Shown here one piece after another: positions 17,367 to 25,874 of a stretch of 64,000 bases of DNA. The notes beneath the pieces are model-generated. The model saw only the letters and a program-made list of their open reading frames with translations, was not told the DNA's origin and ran no database searches. The position numbers were made by a program, and so were the translations under genes. Numbering within the stretch: position 1 is the first letter of the stretch; each line of letters opens with the position of its first letter. Source of the stretch: Sporomusa malonica (GTDB taxonomy: Bacteria; Bacillota; Negativicutes; Sporomusales; Sporomusaceae); NCBI RefSeq assembly GCF_900176355.1, contig NZ_FWXI01000007.1:154187-218186 (forward strand), written 5' to 3'.

Positions 17367-18176
17367 ATGTTGACAGTAGTGGGTATCCGCTTTAAAAAGG
17401 CAGGTAAAATATACTATTTTGATCCAGGCGGTATTGAAATTATCGCAGGGGATCATGTTATTGTCGAAACAGCCAGAGGGCTGGAGTTTGGCGATGTTGT
17501 TGTTGGGCCGCGTGAGGTAGAAGATAATCAGATTGTTGCGCCGCTAAAGCCGGTTTTGCGTAAAGCGACCCCGGAAGATGAGGAAAAGGTCAAAGACAAC
17601 CGAAAAAAAGAGAAAGAGGCTTTTAAAGTTTGTGAGCAAAAAATTCAGGTACATGGCTTGCCGATGAACCTGGTTGATGTTGAATATACATTTGATGTGA
17701 ACAAGATTATTTTTTATTTTACTGCGGAAGGGCGTATCGACTTCCGTGAATTGGTAAAAGATTTGGCCAGTGTATTTAGGACCCGTATCGAACTTAGACA
17801 GATTGGTGTGCGGGATGAAGCTAAACTGATGAACGGTATTGGCTGCTGCGGCAGATCGCTGTGCTGTGCCACTTTTCTCGGAGACTTTGAGCCGGTGTCG
17901 ATCCGTATGGCTAAAGACCAGCATTTATCGCTCAATCCGACCAAGATTTCAGGGATTTGCGGACGGTTGATGTGTTGCCTGAAGTATGAAAATGACTGCT
18001 ATGGTGGTTGTTGCGCCAAGAAGGTTGTGCCGCCGACAGTGGGTAAAGAGGTAGTTACTATCGACGGTGAAGGCCGGGTGCTCACTATAAATCAGCAAAA
18101 ACGAACAGCAACAATTGCTTTGGCTGAGGGAAAAACGCTAGTCATTCCATGGGATGAGGTAGTGGAAAAGGAATAA
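17367..18176 (+). CDS. yaaT: PSP1 domain protein YaaT (RicT)
   Basis: A 269-residue protein with the PSP1 domain: VGIRFKKAGKIYYFDPG at the N-terminus and the conserved cysteine-rich block GCCGRSLCCATFLG plus GICGRLMCCLKYE, with a further CYGGCC downstream. In Bacillus RicT joins RicA and RicF in a complex carrying iron-sulfur clusters that affects RNA processing, sporulation and competence. The cysteines here are the likely cluster ligands. The stop overlaps the next start by one base. Confidence 0.92.
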   Translation: MLTVVGIRFKKAGKIYYFDPGGIEIIAGDHVIVETARGLEFGDVVVGPREVEDNQIVAPLKPVLRKATPEDEEKVKDNRKKEKEAFKVCEQKIQVHGLPMNLVDVEYTFDVNKIIFYFTAEGRIDFRELVKDLASVFRTRIELRQIGVRDEAKLMNGIGCCGRSLCCATFLGDFEPVSIRMAKDQHLSLNPTKISGICGRLMCCLKYENDCYGGCCAKKVVPPTVGKEVVTIDGEGRVLTINQQKRTATIALAEGKTLVIPWDEVVEKE

Positions 18177-18925
18177 TGACATCCACCGAATTTAGGCTAA
18201 AATCCGGTGAACGGATAGATGAGCTGGTTATTAACAATCTGAAACTGATACAGCATCCTGACGAGTTTTGTTTCTCACTGGACGCTGTATTGCTCGCCCA
18301 TTTTGCCAGCGTACGGTGTGGGGGCTCGGCAATAGACCTTGGTACCGGAACAGGGGTTATCGGCCTGCTGCTTTTGGCGCGGGGATCAGCCGCAGTTACT
18401 GGTATTGAGATCAATCCGGATATGGCTGATCGGGCCTGCCGCTCGGCCGAAGGTAATGGTCTTGCCGACAGGTTCAGGATTATTCATGGTGACATGCGCG
18501 ACATAAAAGAGCTTTTACCAGGAGGCGGCTTTGAACTTGTTGTTTCAAATCCGCCTTACCGCCCTGTGGGGGGCGGATACATAAGCCCTAATGACAGGGT
18601 GGCGATGGCGCGCCACGAAGTGACTGCAAGCCTTGTTGATGTTGTTGCTGCCGCCAAATATCTTGTGAAGTACCGCGGACGGTTTGCTATGGTGCACTTG
18701 CCGGAACGGCTGGCTGAGATTACAGTGGCCATGTGCGCGGCAGGGATTGAACCCAAGAGGTTGCAGCTTGTGTATCCGGCTGTTGGTAAAAAACCTAATA
18801 TGCTGTTAATTGAGGGTGTGAGGGGAGCCAGACCCGGGCTTGATGTATTACCGCCTTTAATTGTATATACTACAGATGGGAGCTATAGTGAAGATATTAT
18901 GAAGCTCTATAGGCAGGACAGGTGA
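18176..18925 (+). CDS. trmN6: tRNA1(Val) adenine-37 N6-methyltransferase family protein
   Basis: A 249-residue class I SAM-dependent methyltransferase. The SAM-binding motif is AIDLGTGTGVIGLLLLARG and the catalytic motif NPPYRPVGGGY. It corresponds to Bacillus YabB in gene order, between yaaT and rsmI. The start codon overlaps the yaaT stop (TAATG), and the end overlaps the rsmI start, so the three are coupled. Confidence 0.87.
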   Translation: MTSTEFRLKSGERIDELVINNLKLIQHPDEFCFSLDAVLLAHFASVRCGGSAIDLGTGTGVIGLLLLARGSAAVTGIEINPDMADRACRSAEGNGLADRFRIIHGDMRDIKELLPGGGFELVVSNPPYRPVGGGYISPNDRVAMARHEVTASLVDVVAAAKYLVKYRGRFAMVHLPERLAEITVAMCAAGIEPKRLQLVYPAVGKKPNMLLIEGVRGARPGLDVLPPLIVYTTDGSYSEDIMKLYRQDR

Positions 18926-19788
18926 TTTCTGTGACTAAGCCAGGGACGCTCTATTTATGTCCCACGCCGCTCGGCAATCTGGAAGATATGACATTTCGGG
19001 CTGTGCGGGTGCTAAAAGAGGCGGCAGCCATTGCTGCCGAGGATACCAGACATACGATTAAGTTGTTAAACCATTTTGATATCCATGTGCCGCTGATTAG
19101 CTATCACGAGCATAACAAAGATGAACGAGGGCCTGAGATCATTGATCGTCTCTTAAATGGGGATACGATAGCCTTGGTGAGTGACGCTGGGATGCCTGGC
19201 ATATCCGACCCTGGCGTCGATTTGGTGCGTTTGGCAGTAGCCAGTGGTGTACAAGTTGTTCCCCTGCCGGGGCCGAATGCGGCGCTGACAGCACTCATTG
19301 CGTCAGGGCTGGATACAACCATGTTTACTTTTGTCGGTTTTTTGCCTAAGACCAATAAGCATCGGCGGGAAATGCTGGCCAAACTAGCTAAACATCCTTA
19401 TACAATGGTGTTTTATGAGTCGCCGCACCGGGTGCGGGCGACACTGGGTGAGCTCACTGAGGCCTTTGGCGACCGGCAAGCTGTTGCCGCGCGGGAGCTG
19501 ACCAAAAAGTTTGAGGAATTTATTCGTGGCAGTCTAGACAGCGTAAATCGGCATTTTAGTGAGAATCAGCCCAGGGGTGAATTTACCCTGATAGTAGCTG
19601 GTTGCCCTGTTGGCCAAGAGTTGGCAGAAGAACAGGACAAGCTGGCAGGTCTTACGCTTGTACAAGCTGTAGGTGAGCTTATGAGTCGGGGTATAAATAA
19701 AAAAGACGCCATCCGTGAGGTGGCGTCTCAAAAAGGTCTACCGAAAAGACAGGTATACCAAGCTGTTCTGGAAAGCGACTTAGTTTAA
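18922..19788 (+). CDS. rsmI: 16S rRNA (cytidine-1402-2'-O)-methyltransferase
   Basis: A 288-residue SAM-dependent tetrapyrrole-methylase-fold enzyme that methylates C1402 of 16S rRNA. Hallmarks are LYLCPTPLGNLEDMTFRA, AEDTRHTIKLLNHFDI, LVSDAGMPGISDPG and PLPGPNAALTALIASGL. The GTG at 18922 overlaps the previous stop; a second GTG at 18931 is an alternative. A perfect short inverted repeat (GACGCCA/TGGCGTC) lies inside its last 100 bases. Confidence 0.93.
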   Translation: MISVTKPGTLYLCPTPLGNLEDMTFRAVRVLKEAAAIAAEDTRHTIKLLNHFDIHVPLISYHEHNKDERGPEIIDRLLNGDTIALVSDAGMPGISDPGVDLVRLAVASGVQVVPLPGPNAALTALIASGLDTTMFTFVGFLPKTNKHRREMLAKLAKHPYTMVFYESPHRVRATLGELTEAFGDRQAVAARELTKKFEEFIRGSLDSVNRHFSENQPRGEFTLIVAGCPVGQELAEEQDKLAGLTLVQAVGELMSRGINKKDAIREVASQKGLPKRQVYQAVLESDLV

Positions 19789-19797
19789 TGTAAGACT

Positions 19798-20046
19798 TTA
19801 TACAGCCTTTTGCCCCATGCTGTCCAGGCATTCTTTGCATACATTCTTGTTTTTGAAGTTTGTAACATCGGCAGCGTTGCCACAGAATACGCAAGCTGGC
19901 TCATATTTCCGAAGAATGATGCGGTCGCTGTCTACATAAATTTCAAGAGCATCTTTTTCCTCGATATCTAGAGTGCGGCGCAATTCGATAGGAATAACCA
20001 CCCTACCCAGCTCGTCCACTTTACGTACAATACCAGTTGATTTCAT
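19798..20046 (-). CDS. abrB: AbrB-family transition-state regulator
   Basis: An 82-residue DNA-binding protein. The N-terminal swapped-hairpin domain has STGIVRKVDELGRVVIPIELRR, nearly canonical for AbrB. The C-terminal part carries two CxxC pairs (CVFCG and CKEC), a likely small zinc knuckle. AbrB represses post-exponential genes in spore formers. It is convergent with rsmI and divergent from metG; AAGGA precedes its ATG. Confidence 0.9.
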   Translation of the reverse strand: MKSTGIVRKVDELGRVVIPIELRRTLDIEEKDALEIYVDSDRIILRKYEPACVFCGNAADVTNFKNKNVCKECLDSMGQKAV

Positions 20047-20265
20047 TTTTTCCTTACTCCCTTCACACTACTATAATTTTTAAAAATAACATTCAATGCA
20101 ACAAGATTCGACAAAACCTGCTCAACTAAATAATACCAAATATTACAAAGCTTGTCAACCTAGATTCTTCCAATTGGTAAAATTTTTTTAATTACCGCCT
20201 CACACAGTGCATAAGAGCGCTGTACAATGTCATATAATACTACTTTATGTCGAAAAATACAACTA

Positions 20266-20294
20266 TTGACAATTATTTTACTAATGTCTATAAT
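20266..20294 (+). promoter_or_regulatory. Sigma-A promoter for metG
   Basis: A consensus TTGACA (20266-20271) and a consensus TATAAT (20289-20294) are separated by exactly 17 bp. The start point near 20301 leaves only a 38-base leader, so there is no room for a T-box riboswitch. Confidence 0.85.
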
Positions 20295-20338
20295 TGGTAA
20301 AACATATGAAACGTGCGTCAATACTTAAGGAGGAAATT

Positions 20339-22273
20339 ATGTCGAAAAAACCTTTTTATATTACTACACCGATTTATTATCCGAGTGACCGGCTACACAT
20401 TGGTCACGCGTACTGCACTACGGTGGCTGACACCATTGCCCGCTATAAGCGTCTGGCTGGGTTTGACGTGTTTTTCCTGACCGGTTCGGACGAGCATGGC
20501 CAAAAAATTCAGCGCAAGGCTGAGGAAACTAATACGACACCGCAAGCATATGTAGATAAGATTGTGGCGTCTTTTAAACATTTATGGGAAAAACTTAATA
20601 TTTCTCATGATGACTTTATCCGTACCACTGAGCAACGTCATCATGAGCTAGTGCAGGCAGTATTTCAAAAAATTTATGATCAGGGTGATATATACAAAGC
20701 TGAGTACGAGGGCTGGTATTGTACCCCCTGTGAAACTTTTTGGCTGGAACGCCAGCTCACTGATGGCAAATGCCCTGATTGCGGGCGCCCTGTTGAGATT
20801 GTAAAAGAAGAAAGCTATTTCTTCCGTATGTCCAAATACCAGGAACGGCTGCTTACCTATATCGAGGAAAACCCTGAGTTTATCCAGCCGACCTCCAGGC
20901 GTAATGAGATGATCAACTTTATTAAAGGCGGACTGGAAGACCTATGTGTATCGAGGACAACCTTTGACTGGGGTATTCCAGTGCCGTTTGACACTAAACA
21001 TGTAGTGTATGTATGGTTTGACGCGCTGACCAACTACATAACAGCTGCCGGGTATCTAGACGACAGGGAAAAGTTCGCAAAATACTGGCCGGCTGATATT
21101 CATTTGGTTGGCAAGGAGATTGTCCGGTTTCACAGCATAATCTGGCCGGTTATTTTGATGGCGCTTGACGCTCCTTTGCCCAAAATGGTGTACGGTCATG
21201 GCTGGCTGGTCGTTGAAGGCGACAAGATGTCCAAATCCAAGGGAAATGTCATTGATCCCTTGGCCTTAATTGACGAGTTTGGCCCTGATGCCATCCGTTA
21301 TTTCCTTCTGCGGGAGATCACACTGGGGCTTGATGGCAACTTCTCGCGCGATGCGCTTATTAACCGGATTAATGCTGATCTGGCTAATGATCTGGGCAAT
21401 TTGCTGCATCGGAGTCTGAGTATGATCGGCCGGTTCAATGGTGGGGTAATTGAAGCACCAGGTGAAACTGAGGCCATAGATCTGGAACTTATCGAACTGG
21501 CTCGAAGTACTGCGGCTCAGTATGAGAAACATATGGAGCACCAGGATATTAATGCTGCGCTGAAGGATATGTGGGCGCTCATCGGGCGTACGAATAAATA
21601 TATTGATGAGACTGGGCCATGGGCGTTGGCCAAAGATCCAGCAAAAAAAAGCCGGCTTAATACTGTGCTGTACAATCTGGCCGAGGTACTCAGAATTGTG
21701 GCTATCCTGATTTCGCCGTTTATGCCGGTAACGGCCCCGAAGGTTTGGAGTCAGCTTGGTCTTACCACTGATTTCGCCAGCGTAACACTGGGTGAGGCGC
21801 AGGCCTGGGGCCGGCTGGCTGCAGGTACTACTGTTGCCAAGCCTGAGCCTATTTTCCCACGGATAGAGGAAAAGCAGGAAGAACAAGCTGAAGCCAAACC
21901 GGCTGAAGCAGCAGTTGCTGCTGTGCCGGAGGCCGCGCCTCTTGAGCCGGGGACACCAGAGATCACTATTGATGAATTTGCCAAAGTTGACCTTAGAGTA
22001 GCTAAAGTACTAGCTGCTGAAAAGGTTAAGAAGGCAGATAAACTGCTGTTATTGACGGTTGATTTAGGTACTGAACAACGTACCATTATCTCAGGTATTG
22101 CCAAGCATTATGAGCCTGAGCAGCTGGTCGGCCAAAATGTTGTTATGGTAGTTAATCTAAAACCGGCCAAAATCCGGGGTATTGAATCCCGCGGTATGGT
22201 GTTGGCTGCGTCCTGTGATGACAAACTGCAACTTGTCACAGCTGATATGCCGCCAGGCAGCAAGGTGAAGTAA
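20339..22273 (+). CDS. metG: Methionyl-tRNA synthetase
   Basis: A 644-residue class I synthetase. The HIGH motif is HIGH at 20-23 and KMSKS lies at 296-300. A zinc site with CTPCETF and CPDCG pairs sits in the connective peptide. An Ala/Glu/Pro-rich linker (about 510-545) leads to a C-terminal EMAPII-like tRNA-binding domain (FAKVDLRVAKVLAAEKV). AAGGAGG five bases before the ATG fixes this start; the in-frame extension to 20294 overlaps the promoter. tatD starts 1 bp after the stop. Confidence 0.96.
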   Translation: MSKKPFYITTPIYYPSDRLHIGHAYCTTVADTIARYKRLAGFDVFFLTGSDEHGQKIQRKAEETNTTPQAYVDKIVASFKHLWEKLNISHDDFIRTTEQRHHELVQAVFQKIYDQGDIYKAEYEGWYCTPCETFWLERQLTDGKCPDCGRPVEIVKEESYFFRMSKYQERLLTYIEENPEFIQPTSRRNEMINFIKGGLEDLCVSRTTFDWGIPVPFDTKHVVYVWFDALTNYITAAGYLDDREKFAKYWPADIHLVGKEIVRFHSIIWPVILMALDAPLPKMVYGHGWLVVEGDKMSKSKGNVIDPLALIDEFGPDAIRYFLLREITLGLDGNFSRDALINRINADLANDLGNLLHRSLSMIGRFNGGVIEAPGETEAIDLELIELARSTAAQYEKHMEHQDINAALKDMWALIGRTNKYIDETGPWALAKDPAKKSRLNTVLYNLAEVLRIVAILISPFMPVTAPKVWSQLGLTTDFASVTLGEAQAWGRLAAGTTVAKPEPIFPRIEEKQEEQAEAKPAEAAVAAVPEAAPLEPGTPEITIDEFAKVDLRVAKVLAAEKVKKADKLLLLTVDLGTEQRTIISGIAKHYEPEQLVGQNVVMVVNLKPAKIRGIESRGMVLAASCDDKLQLVTADMPPGSKVK

Positions 22274-22274
22274 G

Positions 22275-23042
22275 ATGCTGTTTGATTCACATGCTCACCT
22301 TGACGACAAACGGTTTGATGAAGACCGGGATGAGGTCATTGCGCGTGCGGCAGCGGCCGGACTTGTGGGGATAATAAATGCCGGAGCTTGTATGCAGTCG
22401 TCAGCCCGGTCAGTGGCACTTGCTCAGAAACATGACATAATTTACGCAGCTGTTGGGATTCACCCTCATGATGCGAAAGAAGCGAAAGATACAGATTATG
22501 GCCAGTTGGCTGAGTGGCATTCTCTCTCGAAGGTTGTGGCTATCGGTGAGATTGGGCTTGACTATTACTATGACTTGTCACCGCGTGAGGTGCAGCAGCA
22601 GGTATTTATCCGTCAGATTGATGTAGCGCGCCAGCTGAATAAGCCGATCATTATTCATGACAGAGATGCGCATGGCGATGTACTCCGCATTATAAAAAAA
22701 GAGGCCAAAGGTTTGACAGGTGTATTTCACTGTTTTTCCGGCAGCCTGGAGATGGCTAAAGAGGTTATCAGATTAGGATTCTATGTATCTTTTGCCGGCC
22801 CGGTAACCTATGCTAAAGACGGCAAGCTCAAAGAGGTGGCAGCCAATATACCACTTGATCGTTTGCTGGTAGAAACCGACTGCCCATATCTGACGCCGCA
22901 GCCGTTTAGGGGCCGCCGTAATGAACCTGCCCATGTTAAGTTTACTGCTGAAGAGGTAGCCAGGGTGCGGGGCATTGAGTTTGAGGTATTGGCACAAGCG
23001 GCAACTGCCAATACCAAGCAGTTGTTTGGTATTGGCCTATAG
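22275..23042 (+). CDS. tatD: TatD family metal-dependent hydrolase
   Basis: A 255-residue TIM-barrel DNase/hydrolase of the TatD family. Metal ligands are visible in DSHAHLDD (His-x-His), GEIGLDYYYD (Glu), IIHDRDAH, FHCFSG and ETDCPYLTPQPFRGRRNEP. It follows metG immediately, an arrangement conserved in Firmicutes (metG-tatD-yabE), so it is probably cotranscribed from the metG promoter. Confidence 0.93.
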   Translation: MLFDSHAHLDDKRFDEDRDEVIARAAAAGLVGIINAGACMQSSARSVALAQKHDIIYAAVGIHPHDAKEAKDTDYGQLAEWHSLSKVVAIGEIGLDYYYDLSPREVQQQVFIRQIDVARQLNKPIIIHDRDAHGDVLRIIKKEAKGLTGVFHCFSGSLEMAKEVIRLGFYVSFAGPVTYAKDGKLKEVAANIPLDRLLVETDCPYLTPQPFRGRRNEPAHVKFTAEEVARVRGIEFEVLAQAATANTKQLFGIGL

Positions 23043-23147
23043 CTTTTTTGCAACGCTAGTATAATAAAAAAATATATCAGCAGGAATAATTTGGAAACTC
23101 GGCGAATATGTTAAGGTAAACATACATATGCGCCGAGTTTTTCTCTA

Positions 23148-23236
23148 TCCTGTTAGAAAGTATAACTTTCCGTCTGGATAAGGCAACATCGGCTTCCGCT
23201 TTCGCCAAAGGCTCGGCGCAAGCCGTGTTTTCTTTA
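23148..23236 (-). repeat. Interspersed structured repeat, copy B
   Basis: An 89-bp copy in the same orientation as copy A (13443-13532), differing by only a few bases and one missing G. It sits between tatD and the yabE-like gene. The KENTACAEPLAKAEADVAL frame is intact on the minus strand. Confidence 0.85.
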
Positions 23237-23366
23237 TGTATAGTCTTAACATATATTGGTAATACTCCTAATGTAGAGTGGATAATAATGGTTAATTTCA
23301 TGTCTAAAGTTGACTGAATAACCATGTTATGGTATAATTGATAGGCTCGCAGAAAGGGGGGTATTC

Positions 23367-24356
23367 ATGGGTGGTGAAACGTCTGTACTGGCAAAGTACA
23401 GGAAGAGCAAAGCGATAATTATTGTCGCGCTGCTCCTGGCATCACTGGTGGCAACCGGATTTGTTTGGGCGTATAAGAAAGTGCAAATTGTAGCAGATGG
23501 TCAAAACTATAGCGTGAATACGCTATATAAAAGCCCGCACAAAATATTAAAACAGGCAGGGATTACGCTCAGCCCTGAGGACGAAATTAGGTTGTCGACA
23601 GTAAAGGTTAATACCGGAACAGTTATTGAGGTATTCCGTGCAGTACCTGTAATGGTAACCTATCAGGGAAAAAACACCAGCTTAATTACTGGTAAGCCTA
23701 CTGTTCGCGAAGTTGCTGATCAGCTGGGGATTCCTCAAGACAAGGTAAAGCTGATTCCTGGGGAGGACAGCAGACCGGTTGCTGGGATGAACATTAAGGC
23801 CGTTACACTAAGTGAAAAAATCGAGGAACAAGAAAGTCCAGATTTGTATCAGGTCGTCCGTCAGCCTGATGCCACGTTAGAAAAGGGCGTGGAAGAGGTT
23901 GTCCAAGCTGGGGAAAACGGACTAAAAAAAGCTACGGTACGCGTGCGCTTTGAAGATGGCATCAAGGTATCTGCCGATGTGCTTTCAGAAATTGTGGCAG
24001 TAGGCTCCAAACCGCAGATTATTCGGGTCGGTACTAGGGATATTGTAGATACGTCCCGGGGTGCTATGCGGTTTAGGGACATCCGCTATATGGAGGCCAC
24101 AGCCTATCTGCCGACAGATGGTTCGGCTCTCGGACTGACAGCCACCGGCATTTCCGCCCGGCGGGGAGTTGTCGCTGTTGACCCGGATGTTATCCCGCTT
24201 GGCACACGTGTATATGTGCCAGGCTATGGCATGGGGTTGGCAGCTGACACCGGCGGCGCCATTGTGGGTGACAAGATTGATTTATGTGTGGAAGATGCCA
24301 GTGAGGCCTGGCGGTTTGGCCGCCGGACAGTAAAAGTATATGTTTTAGCTGAGTAA
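23367..24356 (+). CDS. yabE: YabE-like cell-wall protein with DUF348, G5 and 3D domains
   Basis: A 329-residue envelope protein. A membrane anchor at about 16-36 is followed by DUF348 repeats (about 40-130), a G5 domain (about 150-235) and a C-terminal 3D domain (about 240-329) with MEATAYLPTDG, TATGISARRGVVAVDPDVIPLGTRVYVPGYG and DTGGAIVGDKIDLC. The 3D domain resembles the catalytic part of resuscitation/lytic transglycosylase-like proteins with Asp residues. The last 23 bases are duplicated at 27581-27603, marking an integration site. Confidence 0.9.
   Translation: MGGETSVLAKYRKSKAIIIVALLLASLVATGFVWAYKKVQIVADGQNYSVNTLYKSPHKILKQAGITLSPEDEIRLSTVKVNTGTVIEVFRAVPVMVTYQGKNTSLITGKPTVREVADQLGIPQDKVKLIPGEDSRPVAGMNIKAVTLSEKIEEQESPDLYQVVRQPDATLEKGVEEVVQAGENGLKKATVRVRFEDGIKVSADVLSEIVAVGSKPQIIRVGTRDIVDTSRGAMRFRDIRYMEATAYLPTDGSALGLTATGISARRGVVAVDPDVIPLGTRVYVPGYGMGLAADTGGAIVGDKIDLCVEDASEAWRFGRRTVKVYVLAE
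24334..24356 (+). repeat. Left 23-bp att-like direct repeat (yabE 3' end)
   Basis: The last 23 bases of the yabE-like gene, beginning AAGTATATGTTTTAGCTGAG and ending in its stop codon, recur exactly at 27581-27603. Flanking bases differ on both sides. Integration at a gene's 3' end with a duplicated core is typical of tyrosine-recombinase elements. Confidence 0.85.
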
Positions 24357-24367
24357 GAAAGAAGTAT

Positions 24368-24414
24368 AGCCTATAGACCCGCGAAATTGTTGGGTTTATG
24401 GGCTTTCTCTTTTT
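24368..24414 (+). terminator. Terminator just inside the element, serving yabE
   Basis: AGCCTATAGACCC pairs with GGGTTTATGGGCT through two G-U pairs, followed by TTCTCTTTTT. It now terminates the yabE transcript, while the probable original terminator lies at 27604-27634. Confidence 0.65.
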
Positions 24415-24473
24415 GCGGTGAGCGGGGCTTGGGATGAAGTTAGGCAGCTGTTTTTCTAGCGATTTGGCTATAA

Positions 24474-24721
24474 GTTCCTGGAGTGGTTAGCGATAGTTTT
24501 AGACGAGTTGTAAAGAGGGTAAAGGTAGAATATAGGAACTTCCACCACTTACGGCATACATTCGCCAGTATAGCCATAACCAGCGGTATAGGTATAAAGC
24601 TATATCTGTAACGATGGGACATGCAACGGTGGTAGAGACTATAGACACCTATGGACACTTAATGCCAGGTGATAACCAGGCGGTAACGGCGGCAGTTGCG
24701 AATTTTTTGGCAGGCTTGTAG
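24474..24721 (+). pseudogene. C-terminal remnant of a tyrosine recombinase (integrase)
   Basis: The first frame (24474-24608) reads ...EYRNFHHLRHTFASIAITSGIG and ends at a stop at 24609. The frame at 24614-24721 then continues with MGHATVVETIDTYGHLMPG. Together these are the integrase box II: Arg and His of HLRHT, His of MGH and the tyrosine nucleophile of DTYGH. The shift between them is a frameshift, and the N-terminal arm-binding and core parts, with the first catalytic Arg, are missing. Its position next to the left repeat matches an integrase gene of the inserted element. Confidence 0.85.
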
Positions 24722-24960
24722 CCTGCTATTTTTATTGATTTCTCTTAAGGCCATTGAGACTGAAGCGCTCCAGGATGCCGATAATATTAAAAAAAATGTT
24801 GGTTGGGAAGTAAAGGCTGTTTGGAAAACTGATAAGCTGTTTATATTGTTCTGATTTTGGCCGCTCGGGGAAACCTGGGCGGCTTTATTATTAATTACAA
24901 AGGGGAAATATGGATAATAGCGAATACTTTTTATTAATATATTTTGCAATGGAGGAAAAT
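24722..24960. other. Non-coding or degraded stretch inside the element
   Basis: A short open stretch without a start (about 24748-24855, ending KTDKLFILF) could be the tail of a lost gene. A hairpin follows at 24860-24889. Nothing else is recognisable. Confidence 0.4.
24860..24889 (+). terminator. GAAA-loop hairpin terminator
   Basis: GCCGCTCGGG pairs with CCTGGGCGGC around a GAAA tetraloop, followed by TTTATTATT. Confidence 0.55.
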
Positions 24961-25191
24961 ATGGATACTCTTTTAGCAATGATATTAAGTTATCTTACGT
25001 GGTTCATAATTCTCGTTATAATCGGGTATTTTATTTCTCCGACTATGTCCAAGAACAAACTTACACCAAAAGAGAGAAAGAAACAAACTTTATCATTTGC
25101 TCGTAGGGCACTGTTTTTGCTAATTATAATTGATATTGGTTCAGAGTTTATGGGCTTCATTTTTGGAAATTTATCAGGCAAGCCTAAATAG
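24961..25191 (+). CDS. Small membrane protein, 76 residues
   Basis: Two hydrophobic segments (about residues 3-26 and 46-68) flank a strongly basic loop (KNKLTPKERKKQ), giving a two-helix membrane protein. The ATG at 24961 follows GGAGG by five bases; an ATG at 24910 with AAAGGGG is an alternative that would add 17 residues. No family is recognised. It lies inside the decayed element. Confidence 0.5.
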   Translation: MDTLLAMILSYLTWFIILVIIGYFISPTMSKNKLTPKERKKQTLSFARRALFLLIIIDIGSEFMGFIFGNLSGKPK

Positions 25192-25295
25192 GTTTGCTTA
25201 TTTAGATAAACCTGAATAGGTGAAGTTAAGCCTTCGGTATCGAGGTTACCCCTCGGGAAACCGGGGGCTTATTACTTTTCCGGGAGGGGAGTCAA

Positions 25296-25793
25296 ATAGA
25301 TAAACAACTTATTTGTCAGCAATTTAAACCGCTTGTTAAGAAGTACGCAGGTATATATAGAAAATCCGTTCCGGATGCTGAGTCAGAAGCTTGGCTGGCT
25401 TTGATTCAAGCACTGCATACCTATAATCCCGATCTTGGCGTTCCGCTGGCCGGTTATCTCGAAAGTCGGGTTAGGTATACATTGTTGAATCTCTGGAAAC
25501 GTGAGATGAAGCGAAGACGGCAAGAATATCAAACAGAAAATGTCTTTGAGTATCTAGCAGCTCCGGACAATCCTCAGGCCACGATTGAACGGAAAGAAGT
25601 CATTGCCAGTATTCTGGCGGCACTGAAAGAAATCACAACGGCAACTGTTTGTAGTAGTTCATACTGTGGTTTATGGTTCTAGATTGGTATATATAGCGTA
25701 GGTATTAAGAATTACAGCCCAGGCGGTATATCAACTGAAAAAGAGAGCATTAAGCCGTTTAAAAAGCCAGCTAGTTTGAATGTATCTAAGTGA
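25296..25793 (+). pseudogene. Broken sigma-70-like regulator
   Basis: From 25296 the frame reads DKQLICQQFKPLVKKY..., then SEAWLALIQALHTYNPDLGVPLAGYLESRVRYTLLNLWKRE in shorter pieces, matching sigma-70 region 2. It then enters a terminal ITTATV tail at 25682. Shifting frame near 25635 restores QRQLFVVVHTVVYGS and, after an in-frame TAG, ITAQAVYQLKKRALSRLKK, a clear region-4 helix-turn-helix ending at 25793. So one frameshift and one nonsense codon inactivate it. No normal start codon is seen: an ATA stands six bases after GGGAGGGG. Confidence 0.75.
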
Positions 25794-25874
25794 AAGCCGA
25801 TATACAGGAAACACACAGTAAAAAGGAGCTCCTTGGCTGTCGGCGCTCAAATAATTAATTTGGAGGAATGTAAA

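Noticed and set aside
19700..19730. Inverted repeat GACGCCA/TGGCGTC as a terminator
   Set aside because: It lies inside the rsmI coding sequence about 60 bases before the stop, without a T-run on the plus strand; it may be chance.
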